Part shown: positions 33,206-41,863 of the stretch, piece by piece
How positions within the stretch are numbered: the first letter of the stretch is position 1
Layout: each line of letters opens with the position of its first letter
NCBI RefSeq assembly: GCF_005864045.1
Contig: NZ_VBSP01000017.1
Span: 1 to 49,211 of the forward strand
From: Ruoffia tabacinasalis
Lineage (GTDB): Bacteria > Bacillota > Bacilli > Lactobacillales > Aerococcaceae
Length of the DNA: 49,211 bases
Direction of reading: 5' to 3'
Notes under the pieces: generated by a model
Seen by the model: only the letters and a program-made list of their open reading frames with translations
Databases searched by the model: none
What the model was told of the DNA's origin: nothing
Program-made: the position numbers and the translations under genes

Positions 33206-33859
33206 CTATGCTTCAAATTGTTTTGACCATTTTGCTGGATCTTGATACCACTCGACTAACGTGTCATAGTAGGCTTTTAATTTCGGATCGCTGACAGCAT
33301 ATTCTACTAGTTCGCGGTAGTTTGTTAATGTTTCAAGTGAGAATTCAACTTCACTAAATGCTTTTTGTCCGCTTTCTAACATATAGTTAAAGATTGCGGC
33401 GCAACCGATAACTTCACCTCCAGCCTGCTCTACTTTTGAAGCGGCGTCCAATACACTTCCACCTGTACTAATTAAATCTTCGACCATGACAACTTTGCTG
33501 CCTGGTTTAAGGTAGCCTTCGATGGCATTTTCCTTTCCATGGTCTTTCGCACTTGATCTGACGTAAATCATTGGTAGGTTTAAGAGATTAGCAACAAAGG
33601 CCGCATGCGGAATACCGGCAGTGGCAGTTCCGGCGATGACTTCAACGCCTTCAAATTGAGTTTTAATTAAATCTGCTAAAGCTTGTTCGATAAAGTCACG
33701 TGTTTCTGGGAAACTCATGATTAAACGATTGTCACAATAAATTGGGGCTTTGAGTCCACTTGCCCAAGTATAAGGTTGATCTGGTTTTAAATTTACTGCT
33801 TCAATCGCGAGTAATTTTTCTGCTACTTGTTCTGATACTGTCATGTTCAAATGATTCAT
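33206..33859 (-). CDS. pyrE: Orotate phosphoribosyltransferase
   Basis: 217 aa type I phosphoribosyltransferase converting orotate and PRPP to OMP. The PRPP loop is VVMVEDLISTGGSVLDA near residue 122-138; the flexible loop and substrate region include SSAKDHGKENAIEGYL and GTATAGIPHAAFVANLL. Full length. Two starts are possible: 33859, close behind AAGGGGA, and Met6 at 33844. It begins 10 bp after the pyrF stop. With pyrF it completes the last two steps to UMP. Confidence 0.96.
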   Translation of the reverse strand: MNHLNMTVSEQVAEKLLAIEAVNLKPDQPYTWASGLKAPIYCDNRLIMSFPETRDFIEQALADLIKTQFEGVEVIAGTATAGIPHAAFVANLLNLPMIYVRSSAKDHGKENAIEGYLKPGSKVVMVEDLISTGGSVLDAASKVEQAGGEVIGCAAIFNYMLESGQKAFSEVEFSLETLTNYRELVEYAVSDPKLKAYYDTLVEWYQDPAKWSKQFEA

Positions 33860-33869
33860 TCCCCTTCTA

Positions 33870-34586
33870 TTAATTTAATTCAGCTTGCCATTCTTTCAAG
33901 ATATATCGATAGGCTTCTACCGGGTCAGGCGCTTGCGTGATCGGTCTTCCCACAACGATATAGTCACTGCCGTTTTTGGCTGCATCTCTAGGTGTCATAA
34001 TCCGTGTTTGGTCGTCGATTGATTTTGAAGTCAGACGAATGCCAGGTGTGATAGTTAGAAACTGGTTTGATGTTGCTTCTTTGATGATTGAAGCTTCTAA
34101 GGGCGAGCAAACAACGCCATCTAAGCCTGCATTTTGTGTGAGTATCGCATAATTTTGGACACTGTCTTGAATGGGCCCTAATATCTTTTGTTCCTCATTC
34201 ATTTGAGTTTGCGAAGTTGAGGTGAGTTGTGTCACTGCGATTAGTAAGGGTTTGTGATTATTCAAAGCCCCTTCCTCCAGGCCTTCTTTGGCTGCTTGCA
34301 TCATTTTCAGTCCGCCACTGGCATGAACATTTACCATGTCTACACCACTTTGAGCGAGCACTTTCATGGCACTTTTGACCGTGTTTGGAATGTCATGTAA
34401 TTTTAAATCTAGAAACACGCTGTGTCCTTCCTCTTTTAAGTATTGCACAAAATCCATCCCAGTTTTGTAAAATAGTTCCATGCCGACCTTTAAATTTAAA
34501 GATTCATTTTTAAATAGATTTAGAAAAGCGATGGCTGCCTCTTTAGTGGCGAAATCTAGCGCAATGATTGGTTTTTGTTTATCCAT
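33870..34586 (-). CDS. pyrF: Orotidine 5'-phosphate decarboxylase
   Basis: 238 aa TIM barrel. The catalytic Asp-Lys network is visible in [21 protein letters not shown] and the second VNVHASGG, with the phosphate loop TPGIRL and YIVVGRPIT at the end. It decarboxylates OMP to UMP. The start at 34586 ([12 protein letters not shown]) follows AAGGTGAG by five bases; an ATG five codons earlier has no site. First gene of pyrF-pyrE-MFS, behind a leader of about 200 nt that contains a strong terminator hairpin. pyrB, pyrC and pyrD are not in the window. Confidence 0.96.
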   Translation of the reverse strand: MDKQKPIIALDFATKEAAIAFLNLFKNESLNLKVGMELFYKTGMDFVQYLKEEGHSVFLDLKLHDIPNTVKSAMKVLAQSGVDMVNVHASGGLKMMQAAKEGLEEGALNNHKPLLIAVTQLTSTSQTQMNEEQKILGPIQDSVQNYAILTQNAGLDGVVCSPLEASIIKEATSNQFLTITPGIRLTSKSIDDQTRIMTPRDAAKNGSDYIVVGRPITQAPDPVEAYRYILKEWQAELN

Positions 34587-34629
34587 TGTCTCACCTTTCA
34601 TTCATTATTTTTAATCGAGAGTACAAAAA

Positions 34630-34662
34630 AACGACCGATAACAGATCATGTTACCGGTCGTT
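34630..34662 (-). terminator. Leader terminator (attenuator) ahead of pyrF
   Basis: On the minus strand a 14-bp stem (AACGACCGGTAACA with one G-U) and TTTTTT. It lies after the promoter at 34814-34842, inside the pyrF leader, so it works as an attenuator rather than only as the end of pyrG. The upstream leader has CCGTGAGACGCGAAAG and two GTGTT segments able to pair with AACAC near 34712. PyrR control is likely by context, but the PyrR-binding consensus is only partly matched. Confidence 0.8.
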
Positions 34663-34813
34663 TACGACGTGAAAGAGTGCATAACGATAGTGTTCCCCCT
34701 GCATTGTACAAAATGGGTTCACTATTAATCTCTATAAAATGCCTATAAAGAAATCAGTTAGCAACACTTTCGCGTCTCACGGAACACGATTAAAGCTTTA
34801 CTACTTTTATGGA

Positions 34814-34842
34814 ATTATAGTGATTATTTACACCAATGTCAA
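34814..34842 (-). promoter_or_regulatory. Consensus promoter of the pyrF-pyrE-MFS operon
   Basis: Minus strand TTGACA, 17-bp spacer, TATAAT: a perfect sigma-A promoter starting three bases after the pyrG stop codon. Such a strong promoter followed by an attenuator is typical of repressible pyr operons. Confidence 0.9.
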
Positions 34843-34845
34843 TTG

Positions 34846-36459
34846 TTATTTGCGATTATTTTGATGTTCTAAACTTGCTTCAATAAAGCCTTTAAAAATT
34901 GGTTGTGGACGGTTTGGACGTGAAGTGAATTCTGGGTGGAATTGCGGTGCCACAAAGAATGGGTGGTCTTTCAATTCAATAATCTCAACTAACTTCCCGT
35001 CAGGACTCACACCTGAGAATGACATACCGTGTTCGCTTAAAGCTTCACGGTACTCATTATTGAATTCATAACGGTGACGGTGACGTTCTTCAATCATTTC
35101 GCTTCCGTCGTATAAGTCACGAACTAATGAGCCTTCTGATAATTTTGCAGGGTATAGACCTAGACGTAATGTTCCACCTAAAGTCATATCTTCTGTTTGA
35201 TCTGCTAATAAGGCAATGATTTTATGTGGTGATTCTGGGTCTAATTCTGAAGAATGTGCCCCTTTTAAGCCAACAACATTACGTGCAAACTCAACGGTCG
35301 CTAATTGCATACCTAAACAAATACCAAAGAATGGCACTTCTTCTTCACGAGCATAACGAATGGCTTCAATCTTACCTTCAACACCACGTTCACCAAAGCC
35401 GCCTGGCACTAAAATACCATCAACATCTTTCAAGTAAGAATCTACGTTGTCCGCGTTGATATCTTCAGCATTAATCCAAGATAATTCGATATCAGTATTG
35501 TGGTAGAATCCAGCATGTTTTAAGGCTTCTACTACAGATAGGTATGCGTCAGGTAATTCAACGTATTTACCTACTAGACCAATTTTTACTTTGTTCTCTA
35601 GATGTAGAACGCGTTGTTCTAATTCTCTCCAACCAGTCATATCTGCTTCAGGTAAATCAAGACCAAAGTAATCTAAGACTAATTGGTCCATCTTTTGCTC
35701 TTGTAAACTTAATGGGATTGTGTAAAGTGTTTCAACGTCACGTGACTCAATCACCGCATCCGTTGTTACATCACAGAATAGAGCTAATTTATCTTTAATG
35801 CTTTGTGGTAATGCCTCTTCAGTTCTCACCACTAAGATATTTGGCTGAATACCTAATGATCGTAATTCTTTCACACTATGTTGTGTTGGTTTCGTTTTTA
35901 ATTCTCCTGCTGCTTTTAAGTAAGGAATTAAAGTTGTATGAATGTAAAGAACATTTTCGTGTCCGATTTCTGTACGCATTTGACGTAGTGCTTCAATAAA
36001 CGGTAATCCTTCAATATCTCCAATTGTTCCACCGACTTCAGTGATAACAACGTCAGCGTCAGTTGTTTCTGCTGCACGCATAATTTTGTCTTTAATTTCG
36101 TTTGTCACGTGTGGTATAACTTGGACGGTTGCGCCATTATATTCACCTTGACGTTCTTTACGTAGAACTTCATCGTAGACTTTACCGGCTGTGACACTTG
36201 AGTATTCATTAACATTAATGTCGATAAATCGTTCATAATGGCCTAAATCTAAGTCAGTTTCTGCTCCATCATTTGTTACAAAAACCTCTCCATGTTGATA
36301 TGGACTCATTGTACCTGGGTCAATGTTTAAGTATGGATCGAATTTTTGAATATTAACTTTCAATCCTCTGTTTTTAAGTAAACGTCCTAAAGACGCAGCG
36401 ACGATACCTTTACCAATTGATGACACAACGCCACCTGTAACAAATATATATTTTGCCAT
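34846..36459 (-). CDS. pyrG: CTP synthase
   Basis: 537 aa. The N-terminal synthetase domain has [20 protein letters not shown] at the start and the allosteric/UTP segments VEGGTIGD-like [15 protein letters not shown]; the C-terminal class I glutaminase has the oxyanion loop PGGFGERG, the nucleophile FFGICLGMQ and the His-Glu pair near FHPEFTSRP. It aminates UTP to CTP using glutamine. The AAGGAG site precedes the start. Expression is probably controlled by the leader terminator at 36504-36533 together with a GGGC transcription start, as in Bacillus. Confidence 0.98.
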   Translation of the reverse strand: MAKYIFVTGGVVSSIGKGIVAASLGRLLKNRGLKVNIQKFDPYLNIDPGTMSPYQHGEVFVTNDGAETDLDLGHYERFIDINVNEYSSVTAGKVYDEVLRKERQGEYNGATVQVIPHVTNEIKDKIMRAAETTDADVVITEVGGTIGDIEGLPFIEALRQMRTEIGHENVLYIHTTLIPYLKAAGELKTKPTQHSVKELRSLGIQPNILVVRTEEALPQSIKDKLALFCDVTTDAVIESRDVETLYTIPLSLQEQKMDQLVLDYFGLDLPEADMTGWRELEQRVLHLENKVKIGLVGKYVELPDAYLSVVEALKHAGFYHNTDIELSWINAEDINADNVDSYLKDVDGILVPGGFGERGVEGKIEAIRYAREEEVPFFGICLGMQLATVEFARNVVGLKGAHSSELDPESPHKIIALLADQTEDMTLGGTLRLGLYPAKLSEGSLVRDLYDGSEMIEERHRHRYEFNNEYREALSEHGMSFSGVSPDGKLVEIIELKDHPFFVAPQFHPEFTSRPNRPQPIFKGFIEASLEHQNNRK

Positions 36460-36503
36460 TATTGTAAGCTCCTTTTTATATATTTTCGGGATATAAATAG
36501 AAA

Positions 36504-36533
36504 AGCCCCCTATTCCGATGGAATAGGGGTGCT
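36504..36533 (-). terminator. Attenuator terminator in the pyrG leader
   Basis: On the minus strand AGCACCCCTATTCC pairs with GGAATAGGGGGCT over ATC, followed by TTTTC. The 5' arm is C/U-rich, as needed for pairing with extra 5' G residues in the CTP-sensing mechanism of pyrG. Confidence 0.85.
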
Positions 36534-36568
36534 AATTAAGTAGATTGACCTTCCTCTTGAAAGGTGCC

Positions 36569-36605
36569 CAATTTAGATAATACGATAACTTTGTCGTTTC
36601 GTCAA
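36569..36605 (-). promoter_or_regulatory. pyrG promoter with GGGC start site
   Basis: Minus strand TTGACG (36600-36605), 17-bp spacer, TATTAT (36577-36582), then seven bases and GGGC with the first G at 36569. In Bacillus subtilis pyrG the transcript also begins GGGC; when CTP is low RNA polymerase slips and adds G residues that block the terminator. The elements needed for this are all present. Confidence 0.8.
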
Positions 36606-36614
36606 TCAAAAATT

Positions 36615-37319
36615 TTAGTCTTCGTCTTCTTCCTCGAAAACTTCGTCTTCTTCATCTTCAAAATCGTCATCATCGATATCGTCATCATCGATATCGTCAT
36701 CATCGATATCGTCATCATCGATATCTTCATCAAAGTCCTCGTCGTCTTCATCAAGTTCTAGATCATCGTCACCTAGTTCAGATAAATCACGTGCATAGAC
36801 ACCAAGTTCTTGGTTGTCGTCTTCGTCATCTTCTTCGTCTTTAGCGATTGGAACAACTTCTTCGACTTCATCTTCTTCATCGTCAAAGTCTTCTTCATCA
36901 TCATAGATATCATCTAGATCTTCTGGATCATCATCGTTGTAGTCAATCATGTCGTCATTTTCGTCAAACGCGTTTAATTTGCGTTTTTTCTTGCGTCTGC
37001 GACGACGTGGTAAATCTTCATCATCAATTGAACTTACAATTTCTTCATCGATTGAATCGATGGGATACCAAGCGCGTAGTCCCCAACGGTTATCTCCTAA
37101 TGAAATGAAGCGTCCATCAATATTGATGTCTGTATAAAAGCGTGTCATTTTCGCTTCCAACTCTTCTTCGCTTACATTTAAATAGTCTTGTATCGCAACC
37201 ATTAATGCAGTGAAATCATAGACATCACCTGTCTCTTCAAGAATTGCATGTGCAACTTCAATCGAAGAAAGTTCTTCAATATTTTCATTCTCAAATTGTT
37301 TTAAAATCAAAGCTTCCAC
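36615..37319 (-). CDS. rpoE: DNA-directed RNA polymerase subunit delta
   Basis: 235 aa. The N-terminal 90 residues are the winged HARE-HTH domain (IEELSSIEVAHAILEETGDV, then WGLRAWYPIDSID); the rest is a basic patch RRRRRKKKRK followed by a long disordered acidic tail of Asp and Glu. Delta speeds recycling of RNA polymerase in Gram-positives. The start is GTG at 37319 (TTG at 37310 is possible). The tail is longer than in Bacillus and includes four exact 15-bp repeats. It is upstream of pyrG, as in Bacillus. Confidence 0.95.
   Translation of the reverse strand: MEALILKQFENENIEELSSIEVAHAILEETGDVYDFTALMVAIQDYLNVSEEELEAKMTRFYTDINIDGRFISLGDNRWGLRAWYPIDSIDEEIVSSIDDEDLPRRRRRKKKRKLNAFDENDDMIDYNDDDPEDLDDIYDDEEDFDDEEDEVEEVVPIAKDEEDDEDDNQELGVYARDLSELGDDDLELDEDDEDFDEDIDDDDIDDDDIDDDDIDDDDFEDEEDEVFEEEDED
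36666..36725. repeat. 15-bp tandem repeat inside rpoE (4 units)
   Basis: GTCATCATCGATATC is repeated four times without change, encoding DIDDD units in the acidic tail. Length changes would be in frame. Confidence 0.95.
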
Positions 37320-37350
37320 TTCCTTCCTCGTATTCTAATATATTACCGAT

Positions 37351-37770
37351 TTAATTACGATAATGCAATTGAAATTCATAGTCTCCAAGTGGTTCTTCGT
37401 TAATTAATACTTGGTATTGAATCATTAACTTCACACCTGTTTCTGTTTCAGAAAATTGAACTTTTTCGGTCTCAACTGCTAATTCCCATAGTCCTTGCGG
37501 TGTCATATAGGATGTATATGTTTGTTTAGATGGATTAAACGTTAATGTATATTGCGGTTGTTTAATCTCTGCTATCAGATGCCCTGCGTCACGTTGAGTA
37601 TACCACTTTACTTCAATTGGAATATCTTCGCGATCGACGTAGGAGATTTTTGAAAAAGTCTTTAAATCAACTAACTCTCCTTTAGTCTCTAACAACCATT
37701 CATCTTTATGAGCTTGCTTATGATAGCGAATCTTTTGATCAACTTCAAGATAAATATTTTTTCTCTGCAC
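37351..37770 (-). CDS. DUF1934 family protein (YwiB-like)
   Basis: About 140 aa, a calycin-like beta barrel family. The sequence has the expected strands, for example IEVKWYTQRDAGHLIAEIKQ and TLTFNPSKQTYTSYMTPQG, followed by ELAVETEKVQF. The start is placed at GTG 37770 behind GGTGAAAAT; a longer frame from 37833 would begin upstream of the predicted transcription start and is rejected. Its Bacillus homologue ywiB also lies near rpoE. Function unknown. It precedes rpoE by 31 bp and is likely in the same transcript. Confidence 0.82.
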   Translation of the reverse strand: MQRKNIYLEVDQKIRYHKQAHKDEWLLETKGELVDLKTFSKISYVDREDIPIEVKWYTQRDAGHLIAEIKQPQYTLTFNPSKQTYTSYMTPQGLWELAVETEKVQFSETETGVKLMIQYQVLINEEPLGDYEFQLHYRN

Positions 37771-37824
37771 ATTTTCACCACACAATCTATAGTTATTTAC
37801 TATTATAATCGATTTTTTGTTATA

Positions 37825-37852
37825 ATTATACATAACTATAAAATAATTACAA
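37825..37852 (-). promoter_or_regulatory. Promoter of the DUF1934-rpoE unit
   Basis: Minus strand TTGTAA, 16-bp spacer, TATAAT. It faces away from lipL at 37870, so the two divergent promoters share this AT-rich gap. Confidence 0.5.
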
Positions 37853-37869
37853 AATGAAGGAAGGTTTCT

Positions 37870-38724
37870 ATGCTTTCAAATCAAGAATATATATCATCCC
37901 AACAATGGCTTGTATTTTCAGAACAAGACAATCCATCAAAAAGGGATCCAAACAGTGCACTCAGTTACCAAGACAGCTTCATCCGCTGGGTTCCAGCTCT
38001 AAACGATGACGCTCGTAAACCTTATGGTGTCGTACACTTCTATCCATTTGACTATCCAATTATCCTACTTGGGGCAAAAGATACTCGTCTGCCAGAACTG
38101 GGCAATGCGAATAATTATCTCGTTGACCTTGGATACACACTAGTTCAACGTCCTCATGGTGGCTTAGCTGTTGTTAATGACCCGGGTGTCATAAACTTTG
38201 GACTGGTGAGTGATAATCGTCATTTTGACTTATCGATTGATCATGCTTACGAGCAAATGGTTGCTTTAGTGGCGCAGTCCTTAGAGCCATTCGGCGTCAA
38301 AGTAGAAAGCTATGAAATTCCAGATTCTTATTGTCCTGGAAAATACGACTTAGTTGTCAATGGGCAAAAAATTGGGGGCATTGCGCAACGTCGCTTCAAA
38401 TCTGGTGTCACAACGGCTGCTTACTTAAGTGTCAATGGTGACCAACAAGCACGCGCTGAATTACTCCAGGCTTATTACCGTACAGGTGAAGCGGGTAGTG
38501 ACTATCCTTTAATCAATCCTAACTCAATGACAACGATTGAAGCAGTCATCGGTGAACCAATTCAAGTCGATGCATATCAAAAATTATTAATTTCAACGAT
38601 GGAGAAATACGGTTCACTCACTCAAGGCGACTATGAAGACCCTGCTTTAAAAGCGTTATACGAAAAAGCATTCGATAAAACAACGGCTCGTTCAGAAAAA
38701 ATCCAACCTAATCAATTACCTTAA
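37870..38724 (+). CDS. lipL: Octanoyl/lipoyl-[GcvH]:protein transferase (LipL)
   Basis: 284 aa biotin/lipoate ligase fold. It has QRPHGGLAVVNDPGVINFGL instead of the RRxxGGGxVxHD loop of ligases, and Cys in SYCPGKYDLVVNGQKIGGIA, the catalytic cysteine of LipL-type amidotransferases that move the octanoyl group from GcvH to E2 subunits. Length equals Bacillus LipL (YwfL), and the next gene is a YwfO homologue, also from the ywf region, which supports the call. AAGGAAGG precedes the start. The donor here could be GcvH-L of the SirTM operon at 9.7 kb, the only H-like protein in the window (inference). Confidence 0.88.
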   Translation: MLSNQEYISSQQWLVFSEQDNPSKRDPNSALSYQDSFIRWVPALNDDARKPYGVVHFYPFDYPIILLGAKDTRLPELGNANNYLVDLGYTLVQRPHGGLAVVNDPGVINFGLVSDNRHFDLSIDHAYEQMVALVAQSLEPFGVKVESYEIPDSYCPGKYDLVVNGQKIGGIAQRRFKSGVTTAAYLSVNGDQQARAELLQAYYRTGEAGSDYPLINPNSMTTIEAVIGEPIQVDAYQKLLISTMEKYGSLTQGDYEDPALKALYEKAFDKTTARSEKIQPNQLP

Positions 38725-38734
38725 GGAGTTAATG

Positions 38735-40132
38735 ATGGCTACTTATAATGAAAAATATCAATTACAAATCTTGCGTCGAGAGAAAGTATTTCGCGATCCC
38801 GTTCATGACTACATTCATATTCAAGATTCGATTATCTTAAAGTTAATTGATACGGTCGAATTCCAACGTCTGCGTCGAATCCGTCAACTTGGGACGTCTT
38901 CTTACACCTTCCACGGTGCAGAGCATAGCCGTTTCAACCATTCTTTAGGTGTGTATGAGATTACACGTCGCATCATCAACAATTTCGTACGTAATTATCC
39001 TAGTCTCGAAGCCGGTGATGGCTTATGGGACGATAGTGAACGCCTTGTTGCCTTATGTGCGGCACTTCTGCATGATATTGGTCACGGGCCCTTCTCACAT
39101 ACGTTTGAAGGGATTTTCGATACCGACCATGAAGTAGTCACTCAAAAAATTATTATGTCACCAGATACTGAAATTAATCATGTATTGAAGTTAATGGGTG
39201 ATGATTTTCCAGAAAAAGTTGCCAGCGTCATTAATAAAACTTACCCTAATCAGCAAGTCGTTCAATTAATTTCCAGTCAAATTGACGCTGACCGAATGGA
39301 TTATTTAATTCGCGACGCCTATTATGCTGGCGTGAGTTACGGTGCTTTTGATATTACTCGAATTTTGCGTGTCATTCGGCCATTCAACAATCAAATTGTA
39401 TTTGATTTCTCAGGGATGCACGCAGTTGAACACTATATTGTGAGTCGCTATCAAATGTATATGCAAGTGTATTTCCACCCCGTTTCACGCGGCATGGAAG
39501 AAGTGTTACGTAACTTACTTGCTCGTGCCAAATATTGTTACGACCAAAAACCGGAAACAATGACACATTCCATTGATTTGTTGATTCCTTTCTTAGAAGG
39601 TGAATGGGATTTAGAAGACTACATGCGGTTGGATGACTATATTCTAAGTAGTTACTTCTCACATTGGTTACTTGAAGATGACGACATCTTGAAAGATTTA
39701 GCTTACCGCTTCTTAAACCGAAAACCGTTCAAATCACTCTTATCGAGCGATGACCAACGTGATGAACTAACATCTTCGATTCAAAATGAAATGCTGGCAG
39801 AAGGCTATGACCCAGAATACTACTTTGGGGAAAATAGCTCCTTCGACTTGCCTTATGATTTCTATCGCCCTGACTCAACAAGTACGCGCACGCAAATTGA
39901 TTTCTTAACAAAACAAAATCAAGTCGTCGAATTGTCACAAGTCAGCGCCTTAGTGCAATCGTTAACCGGAGTGCCGCGTGGGGAGCAACGCTTGTATTAC
40001 CCACGTGAAGTCTTGCATACGATACTGAAAATCCCTGAAGCAGATTTAACCCCTGATCAGGAAAAAATAATCGCTGCTTATAATGAAGAGACGAATGATG
40101 TCACGTTTAATATTCAACAGAGATTATTTTAG
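38735..40132 (+). CDS. HD-domain dNTP triphosphohydrolase-like protein (YwfO)
   Basis: About 465 aa. The HD superfamily metal site is complete: HSRFNHSLG (His), LLHDIGHGPFSH (His-Asp) and QIDADRMDYLIRD (late Asp). Overall it resembles YwfO and Enterococcus faecalis EF1143, SAMHD1-like tetrameric dNTPases that control nucleotide pools. The N-terminus reads EKVFRDPVHDYIHIQ, the family opening. AAGGAG lies six bases before ATG 38735; ATG 38732 is the alternative. It follows lipL by seven to ten bases and is co-transcribed. Intact. Confidence 0.9.
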   Translation: MATYNEKYQLQILRREKVFRDPVHDYIHIQDSIILKLIDTVEFQRLRRIRQLGTSSYTFHGAEHSRFNHSLGVYEITRRIINNFVRNYPSLEAGDGLWDDSERLVALCAALLHDIGHGPFSHTFEGIFDTDHEVVTQKIIMSPDTEINHVLKLMGDDFPEKVASVINKTYPNQQVVQLISSQIDADRMDYLIRDAYYAGVSYGAFDITRILRVIRPFNNQIVFDFSGMHAVEHYIVSRYQMYMQVYFHPVSRGMEEVLRNLLARAKYCYDQKPETMTHSIDLLIPFLEGEWDLEDYMRLDDYILSSYFSHWLLEDDDILKDLAYRFLNRKPFKSLLSSDDQRDELTSSIQNEMLAEGYDPEYYFGENSSFDLPYDFYRPDSTSTRTQIDFLTKQNQVVELSQVSALVQSLTGVPRGEQRLYYPREVLHTILKIPEADLTPDQEKIIAAYNEETNDVTFNIQQRLF

Positions 40133-40158
40133 TATTTATGGCTTGGATTAGAGCATAT

Positions 40159-40198
40159 TCCCCAGCAATTTTGGTTGTATAACCGGAATTGTTGGGGA
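40159..40198 (+). terminator. Terminator of lipL-ywfO
   Basis: An 18-bp stem with G-U pairs and mismatches (TCCCCAGCAATT arm) over GTAT, followed by TTTTGTTT. Confidence 0.8.
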
Positions 40199-40222
40199 TT
40201 TTGTTTGTGGTAGGGTGTGAGC

Positions 40223-40565
40223 GTGTCCCTGAGATTTTTTCAGGGACATTTTTTCGTATTTCGTGTCCCTGAGATTTTTTCAAGGATGGTTTGGTGCCCT
40301 GAATAGTTCTCAGGGATTCTTTTCGGCATTTTGCATCCCTGAGATTTTCTCAAGGATGGTTTGGTGCCCTGAATAGTTCTCAGGGATTCTTTTCGGCATT
40401 TTGCATCCCTGTGATTTTCTCAAGGATGATTCGGTGCTCTGAATAGTTCTCAGGGACCTTTTTCGGCATATTGCATCCCTGAGATTTTCTCAAGGATGAT
40501 TCGGTGCTCTGAATAGTTCTCAGGGATCCTTTTCGGCGTTTCGTGTCCCTGACTTTTTCTCAAGG
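40223..40565. repeat. Family A palindromic repeats, locus 3 (10 units; 70-bp higher-order period)
   Basis: Hairpin units start at 40223, 40263, 40294, 40333, 40364, 40403, 40434, 40473, 40504 and 40543. After one 40-bp step the spacing alternates 31 and 39, so pairs of units form a 70-bp super-repeat. The two alternating types are CATCCCTGAGATTTTCTCAA and GTGCCCTGAATAGTTCTCAG, each an imperfect inverted repeat. The array fills 40.2-40.57 kb between convergent genes and has no coding potential that I trust. Confidence 0.93.
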
Positions 40566-40603
40566 AAACATATTCCATACACCTGTTTTTCCCTACCAAA
40601 AAA

Positions 40604-40626
40604 GGATACGCCACAATGACGTATCC
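40604..40626 (-). terminator. Terminator of the M20 hydrolase gene
   Basis: On the minus strand GGATACG pairs with CGTATCC, followed by TTTTTT. Confidence 0.82.
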
Positions 40627-40634
40627 AGGATAAT

Positions 40635-41825
40635 CTAAGCTTGATTCAAATAATCTAATGCGAATTCAACGTGGAAAGATGCCATGATTGGTAATACATC
40701 TTCATCTAAATTGAATTTCTCGTGATGCAAACCGTATGAAGTTTCTTCAGAACTACTTACCCCAACGCGAGCATATGTTCCAGGGATTTTTGTTAAGAAG
40801 TCCGCAAAGTCATCTGAGCCCATACTTGGTTGGCTTTGTTTGATGACGTTTGCTTCTCCGACAATTTTCGCTCCCGCACGTTGGGCACGTAATGTTGCAT
40901 CCTCGTCATTAATGTTTGGAGCTGCAGCCGGATAGTTTTCAAACTCAATCGTTGCACCAAATACTTTCGCAATATCATGAGCCGTTTCTTCTATCTTAGC
41001 TAAAAAACGTTCGCGTGTTTCATGACTTAATGTACGTAATGTCCCCTCAATTTTTGCATGATTGGAAACAATATTATAACGCGTACCTGAAGTGAATTTT
41101 CCAATCCCGATCACTGCTGGCTCTAAGGGATTCAGTAAGCGGGATACTAAGTTTTGTAATTCCGTTACAATATTTGCTCCGGCAGCTAAAGCATCAACGC
41201 CAGTATGTGGGCGGGCAACATGGGCACTTTTACCTATGACATTAATTGTAAAGATATCACAAGATGCCATAGTAGGTCCTGGCACTGCTTGAATGGTACC
41301 GACTGGTATGGCTGGGTCTACATGCATACCAAACACTTGACCTACGCCATCTAATAGACTACTTTCGATAAATTGGTACGCACCGCTCCCAATTTCTTCT
41401 GCTTGTTGGAAAGCCACTAAGACAGTTCCAGCAAACTGTTCACGGTGTGATACTAAATAAGCAACCGCACCAAGAAGCCCTGAGTTGTGGGCATCATGAC
41501 CACACGCATGCATTATCCCTTCATTTAATGATGGGAAATCATGACTAGTCGCCTCTGTGATTTCTAAGGCATCAATATCCGCACGCAGTAATACTTTTCG
41601 CTCGCGTTGGCTTTGGGTCGCATCATTCTTTGTTCCTGTAATCGTCCCTAAAGTTCCTGTTTCACCTACTTTTTCAAAAGGAACATTGAGATCCGTAAGT
41701 ATTTCTTGGATTTTCTCAGCTGTTTTAAATTCTTTTAAACTAGGTTCAGGATGTTGATGGAAATGACGACGCCATGTTACGATTTGTTCTTTATTTGCTT
41801 GAATTTCTGGAATAACTTGTACCAA
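40635..41825 (-). CDS. M20-family amidohydrolase / N-acyl amino acid deacylase
   Basis: 396 aa, hippurate hydrolase-like M20D peptidase. Metal ligands are in MHACGHDAHNSG, AFQQAEEIGSG (with the catalytic Glu pair) and VFGMHVDP, plus the late SMGSDDFADFL. A lid domain spans about 185-300 with IGKSAHVARPHTGVD. Such enzymes release amino acids from N-acyl or N-acetyl forms. The start is TTG at 41825 after AGGAAC. It lies 38 bp after the fourth NlpA gene, so N-acylated methionine or a methionine derivative is a plausible substrate (inference from context). Confidence 0.88.
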   Translation of the reverse strand: MVQVIPEIQANKEQIVTWRRHFHQHPEPSLKEFKTAEKIQEILTDLNVPFEKVGETGTLGTITGTKNDATQSQRERKVLLRADIDALEITEATSHDFPSLNEGIMHACGHDAHNSGLLGAVAYLVSHREQFAGTVLVAFQQAEEIGSGAYQFIESSLLDGVGQVFGMHVDPAIPVGTIQAVPGPTMASCDIFTINVIGKSAHVARPHTGVDALAAGANIVTELQNLVSRLLNPLEPAVIGIGKFTSGTRYNIVSNHAKIEGTLRTLSHETRERFLAKIEETAHDIAKVFGATIEFENYPAAAPNINDEDATLRAQRAGAKIVGEANVIKQSQPSMGSDDFADFLTKIPGTYARVGVSSSEETSYGLHHEKFNLDEDVLPIMASFHVEFALDYLNQA

Positions 41826-41863
41826 TTTAGTTCCTACTTTCTATTGCCTTTATTACTTAGTTT

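Noticed and set aside
34620-34809. Definite PyrR-binding loop in the pyrF leader
   Set aside because: CCGTGAGACG only partly matches the PyrR consensus, so attenuation is claimed but PyrR is left as likely by context only.
36564-36761. Plus-strand hydrophobic frame with repeated IDIVI units opposite rpoE
   Set aside because: It is the antisense of the Asp-rich tail repeats and overlaps the pyrG promoter.
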